Source of the DNA: Sphingopyxis sp.
GTDB lineage: Bacteria > Pseudomonadota > Alphaproteobacteria > Sphingomonadales > Sphingomonadaceae
Assembly (NCBI GenBank): GCA_002733865.1
Contig: NVXM01000003.1
Span: 124,001-188,000 of the forward strand
Direction: 5' to 3'
Length of the DNA stretch: 64,000 nt
Part shown: piece by piece, positions 7,791 to 16,367 of the stretch
Layout: each line of letters opens with the position of its first letter
Position numbering within the stretch: the stretch's first letter is position 1
Notes under the pieces: model-generated
Databases searched by the model: none
What the model saw: only the letters and a program-made list of their open reading frames with translations
Told to the model about the DNA's origin: nothing
Program-made: the position numbers and the translations under genes

Positions 7791-10493
7791 GTGAAAGCGA
7801 GTTTGTCTGTGAATCATAAAAAGCGGCTTCTGCCCTTGTTAATGTGTGGCACTATTCTGGGTGGCACGGCGATTCCCTCGCAGGTACAGGCGCAGGATGC
7901 GGTAGAGCCCGCGCCTGTGGTTCCAGCAGACGACACGATAAAATCGATCGTGGTCAGCGGTGCCCAGCGCCTCGAACCAACCACGGTCCTGTCCTACATG
8001 AAATTGCGTGTCGGCCAGCCCTACACGCAAGAGGCGGCTGACCAGGCGCTGAAAGACCTGTTCGAAACGGAATTGTTCAAGGATGTCAGTATCCGGAACG
8101 ATCAGGGTACCGTGACCATCGAGGTTGTCGAGAATCCCGTGATCAATCGCATTTTGCTCGAAGGCAACAAGCGGATCAAGGAAGACAAAATCTATCCGGA
8201 AATCCGGCTGGCGCCGCGACAGATATTCACGCGTTCGAAAGTGCGCGCCGATGTCGCTCGCATTATCGAGCTATACAAGCGCAAGGGCCGTTTTGCGGCG
8301 AGCGTCGAGCCGAAAATGGTTCAACTGGACCAGAACCGCGTCGATATTGTTTTCGAGATCAACGAAGGACCAAAGTCAAAGGTCCAGCAGATCAACATCA
8401 TCGGCAATGAAGAATTCTCGGATGGTCAGCTGCGCGGTGAAATGGTTACCAAGCAATCGCGCTTCTATCGTTTCTTCAGCTCCAGCGACACCTATGATCC
8501 GGATCGCCTTGCCTTTGACCAGCAAAAGCTCCGTCAATTCTATCTGACAGAAGGCTATGCCGATTTCCGTGTCATCTCCGCCGTGGCCGAACTCACGCCG
8601 GACAAGCGCGATTTTATCATCACTTATGTTGTCGAAGAGGGTGATCGCTACAAGTTTGGCGATGTTGCGGTAGAAAGCGAGATTCGCGATTTTACGCCAG
8701 AATTCCTGACTCCTCAGCTACCGATGAAGTCCGGCGATTTCTACAATGCCAAACAGGTGGAGGACACGGTTGAACGTCTGTCTGAAACCGCTGGATTGTT
8801 CGGCTACGCCTTTGCAGATGTCCGCCCGCAGTTCACGCGGAACAAAGACACGCTGACCATGGATATTCTTTTCCAGGTCGCCGAAAGTGATCGCGTGTAT
8901 GTTGAGCGGATCGACATCAACGGCAATACGCTGACCCAGGACAAGGTCGTTCGCCGTGAGTTTCGGCTGAACGAAGGCGATGCCTTTAACAGCTTTCAGG
9001 TCAAACGGTCCGCCAACCGGATCAAGTCGCTGGGCTTTTTCCAGGAAGACCTGGAAATCGAGCAGAAACAGGGCAGTGCGCCGGATCGCATCATTCTGGA
9101 AGCCAATGTTGAAGAAAAGGCGACTGGCCAGCTGCAGCTTTCAGCCGGTTTCTCCAGCGTCGAGAATTTCATTCTGCAAGCCTCGGTGCAGCAGCGCAAC
9201 TTCCGCGGCAAAGGCCAGGAATTGCGGGCCAGCGTCAGCTATTCGAGCTTTTCCCAATCCATCGAACTTGGTTTTACCGAACCTTATCTGTTCGACCGGA
9301 ACATTGCTGTCGGTGCCGATGTCTTCCGTCGCGACTTGAACAGCTTTAATTTCGTCAACAACAACCGTGAGACGACGTTCGAACAATTGACCACCGGTTT
9401 TCAAATCCGTGCGGGTGTGCCGATTACCGAATATCTCTCCGCTTCCTTCCGCTATGGCCTGAGCCAGGATGACGTGACGCTGGAACCGACGCTGTTCTTC
9501 TCCGACAGCAATGGTGACGGGATAAGAGGCAACAGCCCTGCTGATACGTGCGACCCTTTGGTCGCTGGGCGTTTTCTTTGTGATGCCCTCGGGTCCCGCA
9601 CGACATCCTCGATCGGGGCATCTTTGATCTATGACGATCGGGACAACCGTGTGCGTCCGACCAGAGGACAATCGATCGTCGGTAGCGTCGATTTCGCCGG
9701 ATTGGGTGGCAGCGTAAAATATATCCGCGGCCGTTTGAATGCATCGAAGCACTGGCGTGTGCTGGGCGACTTCATTTTCACGGTCAGCGGTGAGGGTGGC
9801 TATATCCATTCGCTGGAAAATCGGTCGCCAGGTCCAGCGTCTGGCATCGATGACGTCCGACTGACCGACCGCTTTTTCTTGGGTGAACCACAGATTCGCG
9901 GCTTCGATATCCGCGGCGTAGGCCCTCGCGTTGTGCGGTCTGCAACGGTTCCCGGTCTGGACGCCAATGGCAATCCGATCAACGAGATTGTCGAAGTAAC
10001 CAGCGGCCGTCAGACGGACGACGCTATTGGTGGCCGGGCTTATTATCTGGGCAGGGCAGAGCTGGAAATCCCGCTAGGATCCGGCGCGCGTGAACTCGGT
10101 TTGCGACCATCGATATTCGTAGACGTTGGCGCCGTATTCAAGGTCACAAAGCCACTGCTGCTCACCGATTTGCAGACGCAGCGGCAGCGGACTATTTTCA
10201 ACGACGAGGGGCAAGCAATTGGCGTCGCGCCCGAATTCCTGACCGTTGATGATGAAGGGAATGCAACACTCACTCTTGACGCGGTGGATGCCAACGGCAA
10301 CCCCAATCCGATCGCAACGAATTTCGTCGAGCGCTTTTTCGGGGATACGCCCAGCCCGCGTGTCTCGGTCGGCGTCGGCGTAAACTGGAATTCGCCATTT
10401 GGCCCATTCCGGATAGATGTCGCCAAGGCGCTGCTAAAAGAGCCTGGCGATGATACGAAACTATTCACATTCAACGTAGGAACACAATTCTGA
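7791..10493 (+). CDS. bamA: outer membrane protein assembly factor BamA
   Basis: Core of the beta-barrel assembly machine in the outer membrane. An N-terminal signal peptide ends near QVQAQDA. Five POTRA repeats follow (about residues 45-435, including VVSGAQRLEPTTVLSYMKLR and VYVERIDINGNTLTQDKVVR), then a 16-strand barrel ending in a C-terminal Phe (FNVGTQF). The start is uncertain: GTG at 7791 or GTG at 7809 fits the signal peptide, while the longer TTG frame from 7707 adds implausible sequence. About 900 residues against about 810 in E. coli; the excess lies in acidic, Asn/Gly-rich loops in the last third (about 770-860) and a loop with two Cys near 605-625. Confidence 0.93.
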   Translation: MKASLSVNHKKRLLPLLMCGTILGGTAIPSQVQAQDAVEPAPVVPADDTIKSIVVSGAQRLEPTTVLSYMKLRVGQPYTQEAADQALKDLFETELFKDVSIRNDQGTVTIEVVENPVINRILLEGNKRIKEDKIYPEIRLAPRQIFTRSKVRADVARIIELYKRKGRFAASVEPKMVQLDQNRVDIVFEINEGPKSKVQQINIIGNEEFSDGQLRGEMVTKQSRFYRFFSSSDTYDPDRLAFDQQKLRQFYLTEGYADFRVISAVAELTPDKRDFIITYVVEEGDRYKFGDVAVESEIRDFTPEFLTPQLPMKSGDFYNAKQVEDTVERLSETAGLFGYAFADVRPQFTRNKDTLTMDILFQVAESDRVYVERIDINGNTLTQDKVVRREFRLNEGDAFNSFQVKRSANRIKSLGFFQEDLEIEQKQGSAPDRIILEANVEEKATGQLQLSAGFSSVENFILQASVQQRNFRGKGQELRASVSYSSFSQSIELGFTEPYLFDRNIAVGADVFRRDLNSFNFVNNNRETTFEQLTTGFQIRAGVPITEYLSASFRYGLSQDDVTLEPTLFFSDSNGDGIRGNSPADTCDPLVAGRFLCDALGSRTTSSIGASLIYDDRDNRVRPTRGQSIVGSVDFAGLGGSVKYIRGRLNASKHWRVLGDFIFTVSGEGGYIHSLENRSPGPASGIDDVRLTDRFFLGEPQIRGFDIRGVGPRVVRSATVPGLDANGNPINEIVEVTSGRQTDDAIGGRAYYLGRAELEIPLGSGARELGLRPSIFVDVGAVFKVTKPLLLTDLQTQRQRTIFNDEGQAIGVAPEFLTVDDEGNATLTLDAVDANGNPNPIATNFVERFFGDTPSPRVSVGVGVNWNSPFGPFRIDVAKALLKEPGDDTKLFTFNVGTQF

Positions 10494-11176
10494 TGAAATG
10501 TTTACTCAAAACCGCACTCACTGTTCTCGCCGTATCCGCTGCGCCATTGGCCTTCGGTTCGGTTGCCACCGCACAGGTTTCGGGCATCGCAACCGCGAAC
10601 CCGACCATCGCGATCGCTAAAACAAAGGCTTTCTCGACCGCCTATTCGCAGATTGGAACGCAATATAAATCTTCATTCGACCAGATTGATGCCCGCAACA
10701 AGACCCTGAACGGACTGCGTGCTCAGCTGGATACGGACAATAACAAGCAACTCACGCAGGAAGAGCTTGATGCGGCTGTAAACGCAAAAAGCCCCGTTCT
10801 GCAGAGCATCCAGACCGAAGAAGCGGAAATCCAGAACCTGCAAACTCCAGCGATCAAGGCGCAGATGTTTGCTATTCAAGAGATTTTCAAGGAATATTCC
10901 AATGCGCAGCAGCAAGTGGTCACCAACAAGAAAATCGCCGTTATCTTGAGCCCCGATGCGTTTCTCTATGCCCCGCCGCAGACCGACGTCACCGACGACA
11001 TCACAGCGGTTCTGGATAGCAGAGTCCCGTCGGTCAGCATCACGCCTCCTGCAAACTGGCAGCCACAGCGCAACATCGTCTCGTTGCATCAGCAGCTCCA
11101 GCAACTGCTGGTCGCCAGCGCCCGCAACCAGGCCGCACAGCAACAGCCACCAGCGGCGCAACCAGCCAGCCGATAG
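10493..11176 (+). CDS. OmpH/Skp-family periplasmic chaperone
   Basis: Periplasmic holdase that carries unfolded outer-membrane proteins to the Bam complex. 227 residues with a signal peptide (cut near VATAQVSG). The central region about 55-150 is predicted alpha-helical and charge-rich, like the Skp tentacles. NKKIAVILSPDAFLYAPPQTDVT is the conserved distal part. The C-terminus is an unusual Gln/Ala/Pro-rich tail. It follows bamA with a TGATG overlap, which supports the assignment. A residual Dx[DN]-like LDTDNNKQLTQEELDAAV segment resembles an EF-hand loop. Confidence 0.85.
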   Translation: MKCLLKTALTVLAVSAAPLAFGSVATAQVSGIATANPTIAIAKTKAFSTAYSQIGTQYKSSFDQIDARNKTLNGLRAQLDTDNNKQLTQEELDAAVNAKSPVLQSIQTEEAEIQNLQTPAIKAQMFAIQEIFKEYSNAQQQVVTNKKIAVILSPDAFLYAPPQTDVTDDITAVLDSRVPSVSITPPANWQPQRNIVSLHQQLQQLLVASARNQAAQQQPPAAQPASR

Positions 11177-11186
11177 TTGAGCGTTG

Positions 11187-11645
11187 ATGACTGAATTGCT
11201 TGATTATGATGTAACCAGGGTGATGGCGGTGCTGCCGCACCGCTACCCCATGCTTCTGGTCGACCGGGTGGAAGAGCTCGTAAAGGACGAATCCATCCGG
11301 GCGATCAAGGCCGTCACCATGAACGAAGGTTTTTTTCAGGGGCATTTCCCCGGACGGCCAATCATGCCCGGAGTGATGATTGTCGAAGCACTGGCGCAGG
11401 CTGCCGGTGTTCTCGCCATGGAAAGCTTCGACATGGTTGGATCGGGCAAGCTGGTCTATTTCATGGCTATCGACGGGGCAAAATTCCGCCAGCCGGTAGA
11501 GCCGGGCTGTTTGTTGTCGCTGAACGTGAAATTTGAACAAAAGCGCGCACGCGTCTGCAAATTTTCCGGACGTGCGATGATTGGAGACAAGCTGGCTGCC
11601 GAAGCAAGCTTTACCGCGATGATTGCCGACCCTCCTGCGGCATAG
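11187..11645 (+). CDS. fabZ: 3-hydroxyacyl-ACP dehydratase FabZ
   Basis: Hot-dog-fold dehydratase of fatty acid elongation. 152 residues. The first segment [14 protein letters not shown] and the catalytic region [20 protein letters not shown], with the His and Glu of the active site, are both intact. ATG at 11187 is preferred to an in-frame TTG at 11184. In most gram-negatives this gene sits between lpxD and lpxA; here both neighbours are absent (ompH upstream, rpmE downstream), as expected for a sphingolipid-bearing lineage. Confidence 0.95.
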   Translation: MTELLDYDVTRVMAVLPHRYPMLLVDRVEELVKDESIRAIKAVTMNEGFFQGHFPGRPIMPGVMIVEALAQAAGVLAMESFDMVGSGKLVYFMAIDGAKFRQPVEPGCLLSLNVKFEQKRARVCKFSGRAMIGDKLAAEASFTAMIADPPAA

Positions 11646-11755
11646 GCTTTTTGAAAAGAATCTTGCCCTTTTGTCATTCGGCGGTTAATGGGCCGCTTCC
11701 GTCAAATTTATTCGCTTTGGGTCTGGTCGGTAACCAGCCCGTTTAGGAGCCGAAA

Positions 11756-11986
11756 ATGAAATCCGATACGCATCCAGACTACCACATGATCACGGTTCAG
11801 ATGACCGATGGCACCACCTACGAAACCCGCTCTACCTGGGGTAAGGAAGGTGACACGCTGCAACTCGACATCGATCCGTCTTCGCACCCGGCTTGGACCG
11901 GCGGCAACCAGCGTCTGCTCGATCAGGGTGGCCAGGTGGCCCGCTTTAACAAGCGCTTTGGCGGGCTGTCGCTCAAAAAGAGCTGA
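11756..11986 (+). CDS. rpmE: 50S ribosomal protein L31
   Basis: 76 residues. The opening [19 protein letters not shown] and the later [28 protein letters not shown] are typical of the alphaproteobacterial L31 form. No CxxC zinc pair is present, so this is the zinc-independent version. A TAGGAG ribosome-binding site lies at about 11744-11749. It is monocistronic or at the end of the block, closed by a hairpin terminator. Confidence 0.96.
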   Translation: MKSDTHPDYHMITVQMTDGTTYETRSTWGKEGDTLQLDIDPSSHPAWTGGNQRLLDQGGQVARFNKRFGGLSLKKS

Positions 11987-11993
11987 TTGCTGT

Positions 11994-12015
11994 CGGGGCC
12001 GTTTGAACGGCCCCG
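11994..12015. terminator. bidirectional hairpin terminator between rpmE and pxpC
   Basis: CGGGGCCG at 11994-12001 and CGGCCCCG at 12008-12015 form a perfect 8-base-pair GC-rich stem with a 6-base loop. It lies between two convergent genes, 7 bases after rpmE and 5 bases from the end of pxpC, so it can serve both. Confidence 0.75.
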
Positions 12016-12020
12016 ATCGC

Positions 12021-12968
12021 TTACCACAAATGTATTTGGCCTAGCCACTCGGATAGCAGGGACAGCTTTTCCCGGTATATCGCTGTGGCACGCTCGGTCG
12101 TGGTTTGCACAAACTGGATCTTTGAACCCGAACGCAGCTGTCCGATCAGATGGCGATCGGCGCGGATAACCTGCGCAATTCGCGGGTATCCGCCCGTCGT
12201 CTGGGCATCGGGTCCGAGCAAATAGGGCTCTCCGCTTGGCGGCATTTGTATAGTGCCGGGAAAGACCCCGGCGCTTTGCATATTTGATGAATGACTGGTC
12301 GGCAGAGGCGCGCCTTCCAGTGCGACACCCATCCGGTTGCTTCGCGCTCCGACCGCGTAGGGGCTAAGGCAGAATTGACCGAATATATCCCCGCCCCCAT
12401 TGTCAGCTTCCGGGCCTGGCGTGACCCGCAGAACATGATCGTCGCCAAAATGGGGCCGAAGAGCCGCCGGGGTGACTCGATAGATATCCCTATTTGTTGA
12501 TGATGGGGCGAAGCCGATGACATCTTCTGCTGCGAGCGCCCGCCCGTGAAAGCCGCCCAGGCCTGCTGCGAGATAAGTCGAGCGGCCATCCAGCAATTCG
12601 CCCGCCTGAATTTCGGCCGAGAGGGCCAAATAGGTCCGGCATCCATGGCGGCTGGGGCCAATATCAAGCCTGTCTCCCGCCGCCAATTTTAGGGTTTCGT
12701 GCTGCGGGCAGTCCTGGCCATTGATCCGAATATAGGCTGCAGCGCCGACAACGGCGATAGCGCAGGGCTCATCGACCTCGACAACCGCTTCCGTCAGCGT
12801 AATTTCAAACGCGATCGCGCCACTGGGCTTGCCGACCAGAAGATTCGCCAGTGCCAGCGACAGACAATCGGCAGCGCCGGCAGCGGGCATGCCAATATGC
12901 CGATGACCAGTGAATGGCGCGCCCTGCAACGTCGTTTGCAGCCCGGCTTTCAACACGCGGAGGCTCAT
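12021..12968 (-). CDS. pxpC: 5-oxoprolinase subunit PxpC (biotin-dependent carboxyltransferase family)
   Basis: Part of the ATP-dependent prokaryotic 5-oxoprolinase PxpABC, which opens 5-oxoproline (pyroglutamate), a damage product of glutamine/glutamate, to glutamate. 315 residues, a KipA/AHS2-type fold. MSLRVLKAGLQTTLQ, GHRHIGMPAAGAADCLSLALANLLVG near the N-terminus and the later RSNRMGVALEG are characteristic. Its start overlaps pxpB by 4 bases (ATGA), so it is the last gene of the operon. It was formerly annotated as an allophanate hydrolase or urea carboxylase-like subunit. Confidence 0.9.
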   Translation of the reverse strand: MSLRVLKAGLQTTLQGAPFTGHRHIGMPAAGAADCLSLALANLLVGKPSGAIAFEITLTEAVVEVDEPCAIAVVGAAAYIRINGQDCPQHETLKLAAGDRLDIGPSRHGCRTYLALSAEIQAGELLDGRSTYLAAGLGGFHGRALAAEDVIGFAPSSTNRDIYRVTPAALRPHFGDDHVLRVTPGPEADNGGGDIFGQFCLSPYAVGARSNRMGVALEGAPLPTSHSSNMQSAGVFPGTIQMPPSGEPYLLGPDAQTTGGYPRIAQVIRADRHLIGQLRSGSKIQFVQTTTERATAIYREKLSLLSEWLGQIHLW

Positions 12969-13636
12969 TGATCCTTCACCTGTGTCCAGTTTTCGAATTC
13001 GGCGCGCGAAATCGATCTAAAGCACACAGTTTGGCCAGGCGATAGTAACGCCGGTTGCTCTTTCGCCGGATCAAACAAGCGCAGCGGGGTGCGACCGATA
13101 ATCGGCCAGCCGCCAGGGCTGTCAAAAGAATAGATGCAGCTTTGCCGGCCTATGATGCCAATGGAACCGGCTTTCACCAATTGCCGCGGACTGGCCAATC
13201 GGCCGATCGCCGGACATTCTTCCGTGCTGTCGAGGTAGGCGAAGCCGGGCATGAACCCAAGCATGGCGACGGATTGCGCACGCGATGTATGCCAAGCAGG
13301 CAATGTCTCGGGTGCGATGCCCAGTCGATTTGCCACATGCTTGAGATCTGGTGCCAGTTCCCGGTCGTAACATACTGGAATAGTTGCTGTTGATAGCGAT
13401 GCTTTGGGAGCCGATGTCGCATGATCCAGTTGATCGCGCGCGATACTGGCAGCTTCGTCTGGCGAGATGACGGCAGGGTCGAACTGAAGGGCGATGCTGC
13501 CCAGAGCGGGCACTATCTCGGTCCAGTGATGATTGGCGGAGAAAGCCATTTGCGCGGCTATCACCGTTTCCTGATCGGGCAGTTGGATGTCGATCCAGTC
13601 ATCACAGATGTGGATTGCGGTCCGCAGGTCAGTCAC
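12965..13636 (-). CDS. pxpB: 5-oxoprolinase subunit PxpB (KipI family)
   Basis: Partner subunit of PxpC and PxpA. 223 residues, AHS1/KipI type. Family motifs seen are the mid-protein GIAPETLPAWH, the conserved MLGFMPGFAYL, and SIGIIGRQSCIYSFDSPGGWPIIGRTP near the C-terminus. The start is a GTG at 13636 sharing one base with the TAG stop of pxpA, which gives tight coupling. In Bacillus the related KipI inhibits a sporulation kinase, but with pxpA and pxpC adjacent the enzymatic role is far more likely. Confidence 0.9.
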   Translation of the reverse strand: MTDLRTAIHICDDWIDIQLPDQETVIAAQMAFSANHHWTEIVPALGSIALQFDPAVISPDEAASIARDQLDHATSAPKASLSTATIPVCYDRELAPDLKHVANRLGIAPETLPAWHTSRAQSVAMLGFMPGFAYLDSTEECPAIGRLASPRQLVKAGSIGIIGRQSCIYSFDSPGGWPIIGRTPLRLFDPAKEQPALLSPGQTVCFRSISRAEFENWTQVKDQ

Positions 13637-14391
13637 TATGCAACCCGGCCAATCTTAATGCCGTTCTGCTCAAGTGCCATTCGCATTTTTTCTGCGGTCT
13701 TCAGCGCGCCATCGCTGTCCGAATGCAGGCAGAGGCTATCGGCGGCGATCAGGAGTCGCGATCCGTCTTTTGTCGTCAGCGCAGTGCCTTCAGCCAGAAC
13801 AAGGCCCTGCTGGATCCGAATCTCTTCCTCAGCGATCACCGCGCCAGCCTCGCTGCGTGGAACCAGTCGGCCATTGTCGCTGTATCGACGATCAATGAAG
13901 GCTTCCGCGATAAAATGAATGCCCTTGCGATCGGCTTTCTGCTTAATCAGCGATCCCGGCATGCCGACCAGGGCGAGATTGGTCCGGGCGGCAATATCGA
14001 CCAGCAGAGCGGAAAGTGCCTCATTATCCTGCGCGTCGTTGTACAAGGCCCCATGCGGCTTGAGGTGGGTGAGCGGCACATCGACTTCTTCCGCTATCGA
14101 TATGATCTCGCCCAGCTGATTCATCAAAGATGCTTCCAAATCTTCCACCGCGATATCCATTGACCGGCGACCGAAATTGATCCGGTCTGGATAAGAGGGA
14201 TGGGCGCCAGGCCCAATTCCTTTGGATTTCGCTGCCTTCAGCATGGTTCGCATGCTTTGCCGTGAACCGGCATGACCACCGCAGGCGATGTTGCAACTGG
14301 AGACAATGTCCATGATGGCAATATCGCGCGCGATACCCGCTGGGCTTTCGTCCTCCCCGAGGTCTGCGTTCAGGTCGATGCTCCGGGTCAT
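13636..14391 (-). CDS. pxpA: 5-oxoprolinase subunit PxpA (LamB/YcsF family)
   Basis: Hydrolytic (deacetylase-like barrel) subunit of 5-oxoprolinase. 251 residues. Conserved signatures are SIDLNADLGE, SSCNIACGGHAG, GAHPSYPDRINFGRR, HLKPHGALYN and EAFIDRRY. The ATG at 14391 overlaps the stop of the upstream transporter (ATGA); an in-frame TTG at 14397 is less likely. Order in the operon is transporter, pxpA, pxpB, pxpC. Confidence 0.93.
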   Translation of the reverse strand: MTRSIDLNADLGEDESPAGIARDIAIMDIVSSCNIACGGHAGSRQSMRTMLKAAKSKGIGPGAHPSYPDRINFGRRSMDIAVEDLEASLMNQLGEIISIAEEVDVPLTHLKPHGALYNDAQDNEALSALLVDIAARTNLALVGMPGSLIKQKADRKGIHFIAEAFIDRRYSDNGRLVPRSEAGAVIAEEEIRIQQGLVLAEGTALTTKDGSRLLIAADSLCLHSDSDGALKTAEKMRMALEQNGIKIGRVA

Positions 14392-15599
14392 GGCCAAAAT
14401 CCCAGGGCGCGAGCGATCAATCGAAAGCCCAATCCCGTTGTAATCAGCAAAATCATCGCCCCCAGAATATTGGCTTTCACGCCATTGGCATATTCTCCCA
14501 GCAGTTGCTTGTTGTTCGCCAGTTTTAGCAGAAACGCCGCTACAATGGGCAGCAACAGGCCATTGGCAATCTGGGCAATGAAAATCAGCTCAACCGGCCG
14601 GTATCCGAGTAACGACGCCAGCGTGCCCGAGACGATTACGATCAGCGCGCCGATTTGAAAGGGTCTTCGCGAATCGGAGGATTTGAAAATTTCCTGGACA
14701 ATATAGCCGGTTGCCAGTGGAGCGGTGATCGCCGAGGTCAGGCCGGCCGCAAACAGGCCTGTGCCGAGCGTAATCGTGGCCAGATTGCCAAACAGGGGCG
14801 TGAGCTGTCCGGCCATATCCACCGCATTTTCTATCGTCTTGCCGCTACCGAACAGGCTGGCTGCCGCGGTTGCCAATATCGTCATCGAAACCAGTCCGCC
14901 GATGCCGATCGAAATCGTGTTGTCCAGCTGCGCTTCCGGCAGCTGCTCTGTGTTCCAGCGTTCGCGGACGCTGGCAGCATGCAGGAAGAGATTATAGGGC
15001 ACGATTGTCGTGCCGATGAGAGCGATTGCGGTCATCAAGCCACCGTCCGGTACGGCGGGGACAAAGCCTTGGAGCAGTGGGCCCATATCGGGCCGGATTA
15101 GCGCGAATGTCAGCAAAAAGGCCGCGCTCATCAACAACACCAGCAGGATTAAGATCTTCTCGATCCATTTGGGTCTGGAGAAGACCAGCATGGCGGATGC
15201 AAACAGAGCAATGGTGAGGATGACCGGGGCGATGCCGAAGGCCAGTGGGCCGCCGTTGATCGCTTCAAGACCCAGCGCGGCGCCAGACATATTGCCGGCC
15301 TCATAGGCGGCATTGCCGATAACCAGCGCGGATATCAGCAAAAGCGCCGCCAACAGCCGGAAGAGAGGAGATGCAACCGTCTTCAGCATCGCCTCGGCCA
15401 GTCCCAGCTGGGTCACCAGCGCAATGCGGATGGCAAAGGATTGCAGAATGATGGTGGTGATCGTGGCGAATATCAGTGCCCAGAGCAGGGCAAAGCCAAA
15501 ATTTGCACCCGCCAGCGTACATGCGGTCACGGTTCCAGGCCCGATAAAGGCGGCGGACACCATCATCCCGGGACCGGGCCGGTAGCGGCTGAGTTTCAT
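14388..15599 (-). CDS. Nramp-fold transporter with altered metal site, pxp-linked
   Basis: 403 residues, about 11 membrane helices, clearly of the Nramp (SLC11) family by overall pattern. However, the helix 1 metal motif DPGN reads GPGT (residues 20-23), and the helix 6 motif MPHN reads VPYN (200-203). In characterised manganese/iron Nramps the Asp and Asn of helix 1 and the Met of helix 6 bind the metal, so this protein may not move transition metals. A relative (YcsG) accompanies ycsF/kipIA in Bacillus. The overlap with pxpA suggests a transport job linked to 5-oxoproline or its products; this is inference. Confidence 0.85.
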   Translation of the reverse strand: MKLSRYRPGPGMMVSAAFIGPGTVTACTLAGANFGFALLWALIFATITTIILQSFAIRIALVTQLGLAEAMLKTVASPLFRLLAALLLISALVIGNAAYEAGNMSGAALGLEAINGGPLAFGIAPVILTIALFASAMLVFSRPKWIEKILILLVLLMSAAFLLTFALIRPDMGPLLQGFVPAVPDGGLMTAIALIGTTIVPYNLFLHAASVRERWNTEQLPEAQLDNTISIGIGGLVSMTILATAAASLFGSGKTIENAVDMAGQLTPLFGNLATITLGTGLFAAGLTSAITAPLATGYIVQEIFKSSDSRRPFQIGALIVIVSGTLASLLGYRPVELIFIAQIANGLLLPIVAAFLLKLANNKQLLGEYANGVKANILGAMILLITTGLGFRLIARALGFWP

Positions 15600-15618
15600 T
15601 ATCGCAGAGCCAATCGGG

Positions 15619-16260
15619 TCAACCGTTCCACGGCCAGGGTCTTTCGCGGTACCATTTGGTAATCACATATTTCGTCCCTTTTCGAACCTTCATGCCATGA
15701 TGCAAGGTCCAGTCATTGACGGAGCCGTCAGAGTTGCGGTTATTCCAGCATAACATCGTTCCGGTTTCCGGAGTGAAGCTTTTCTTGAAATGAGTAAAAC
15801 GGGTAGCGCCGCCTGCTTCCGGCTCGTTGAGATAGATCATGAACGTCCAGGTGCGCTGGCCAGAGACGGAACAATATCTCTGGAAGTCCTGACCATGCGG
15901 ATCGAAAAAATCAGTGTGGGCCTTAAACTCCTGGCCTATGGCGTAACGCTGACCTTGCAGCGGTTCCCCAAATTGCGCATCAATATCGGCGAAACCGCAA
16001 ATTTTGTCGTCCATTTCGACTACGAAATGATCAGAATGGTCAAGGTCACAGGTCTCGCTGGTGCGGAAATAATCGTCACCATTGGGGTCGGCAATGTCGG
16101 AAGGACGCCTTTTTTCATCAATCATCGCTATCAGCTTGCTGCATTCTTCGGGTTTGAGAAAATTTTTGACAATGCACAGTTCGATTTCCTTGCGCGGAAA
16201 GCGCTGCACTTTTCCCAATGCGACCAGATAGTCAGCCGATGTATTATTGGCCTCTGTCAT
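15619..16260 (-). CDS. 2-oxoglutarate/Fe(II)-dependent oxygenase, prolyl 4-hydroxylase type
   Basis: 213 residues. The double-stranded beta-helix iron site is visible: His and Asp in FKAHTDFFDPHG, a distal His in WTLHHGMKVRKGTKY, and the downstream Lys that binds the 2-oxoglutarate carboxylate. GQRTWTFMIYLNEPEAGGATRF is the typical core strand region. The ATG at 16260 is preferred over a TTG at 16272. It lies 19 bases upstream of the Nramp-fold gene on the same strand and may head that operon. The substrate is unknown; relatives hydroxylate prolyl residues, but bacterial members vary. Confidence 0.85.
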   Translation of the reverse strand: MTEANNTSADYLVALGKVQRFPRKEIELCIVKNFLKPEECSKLIAMIDEKRRPSDIADPNGDDYFRTSETCDLDHSDHFVVEMDDKICGFADIDAQFGEPLQGQRYAIGQEFKAHTDFFDPHGQDFQRYCSVSGQRTWTFMIYLNEPEAGGATRFTHFKKSFTPETGTMLCWNNRNSDGSVNDWTLHHGMKVRKGTKYVITKWYRERPWPWNG

Positions 16261-16367
16261 ACGAACGTCCAAAACTGTGCTTAATTACCGTGCCTTACGA
16301 TAAATGAATCCCGGTTGATCGCAACCGCTCTTTGCGGCTTTGAACAATCTCAATATAAGCGGGGTCG

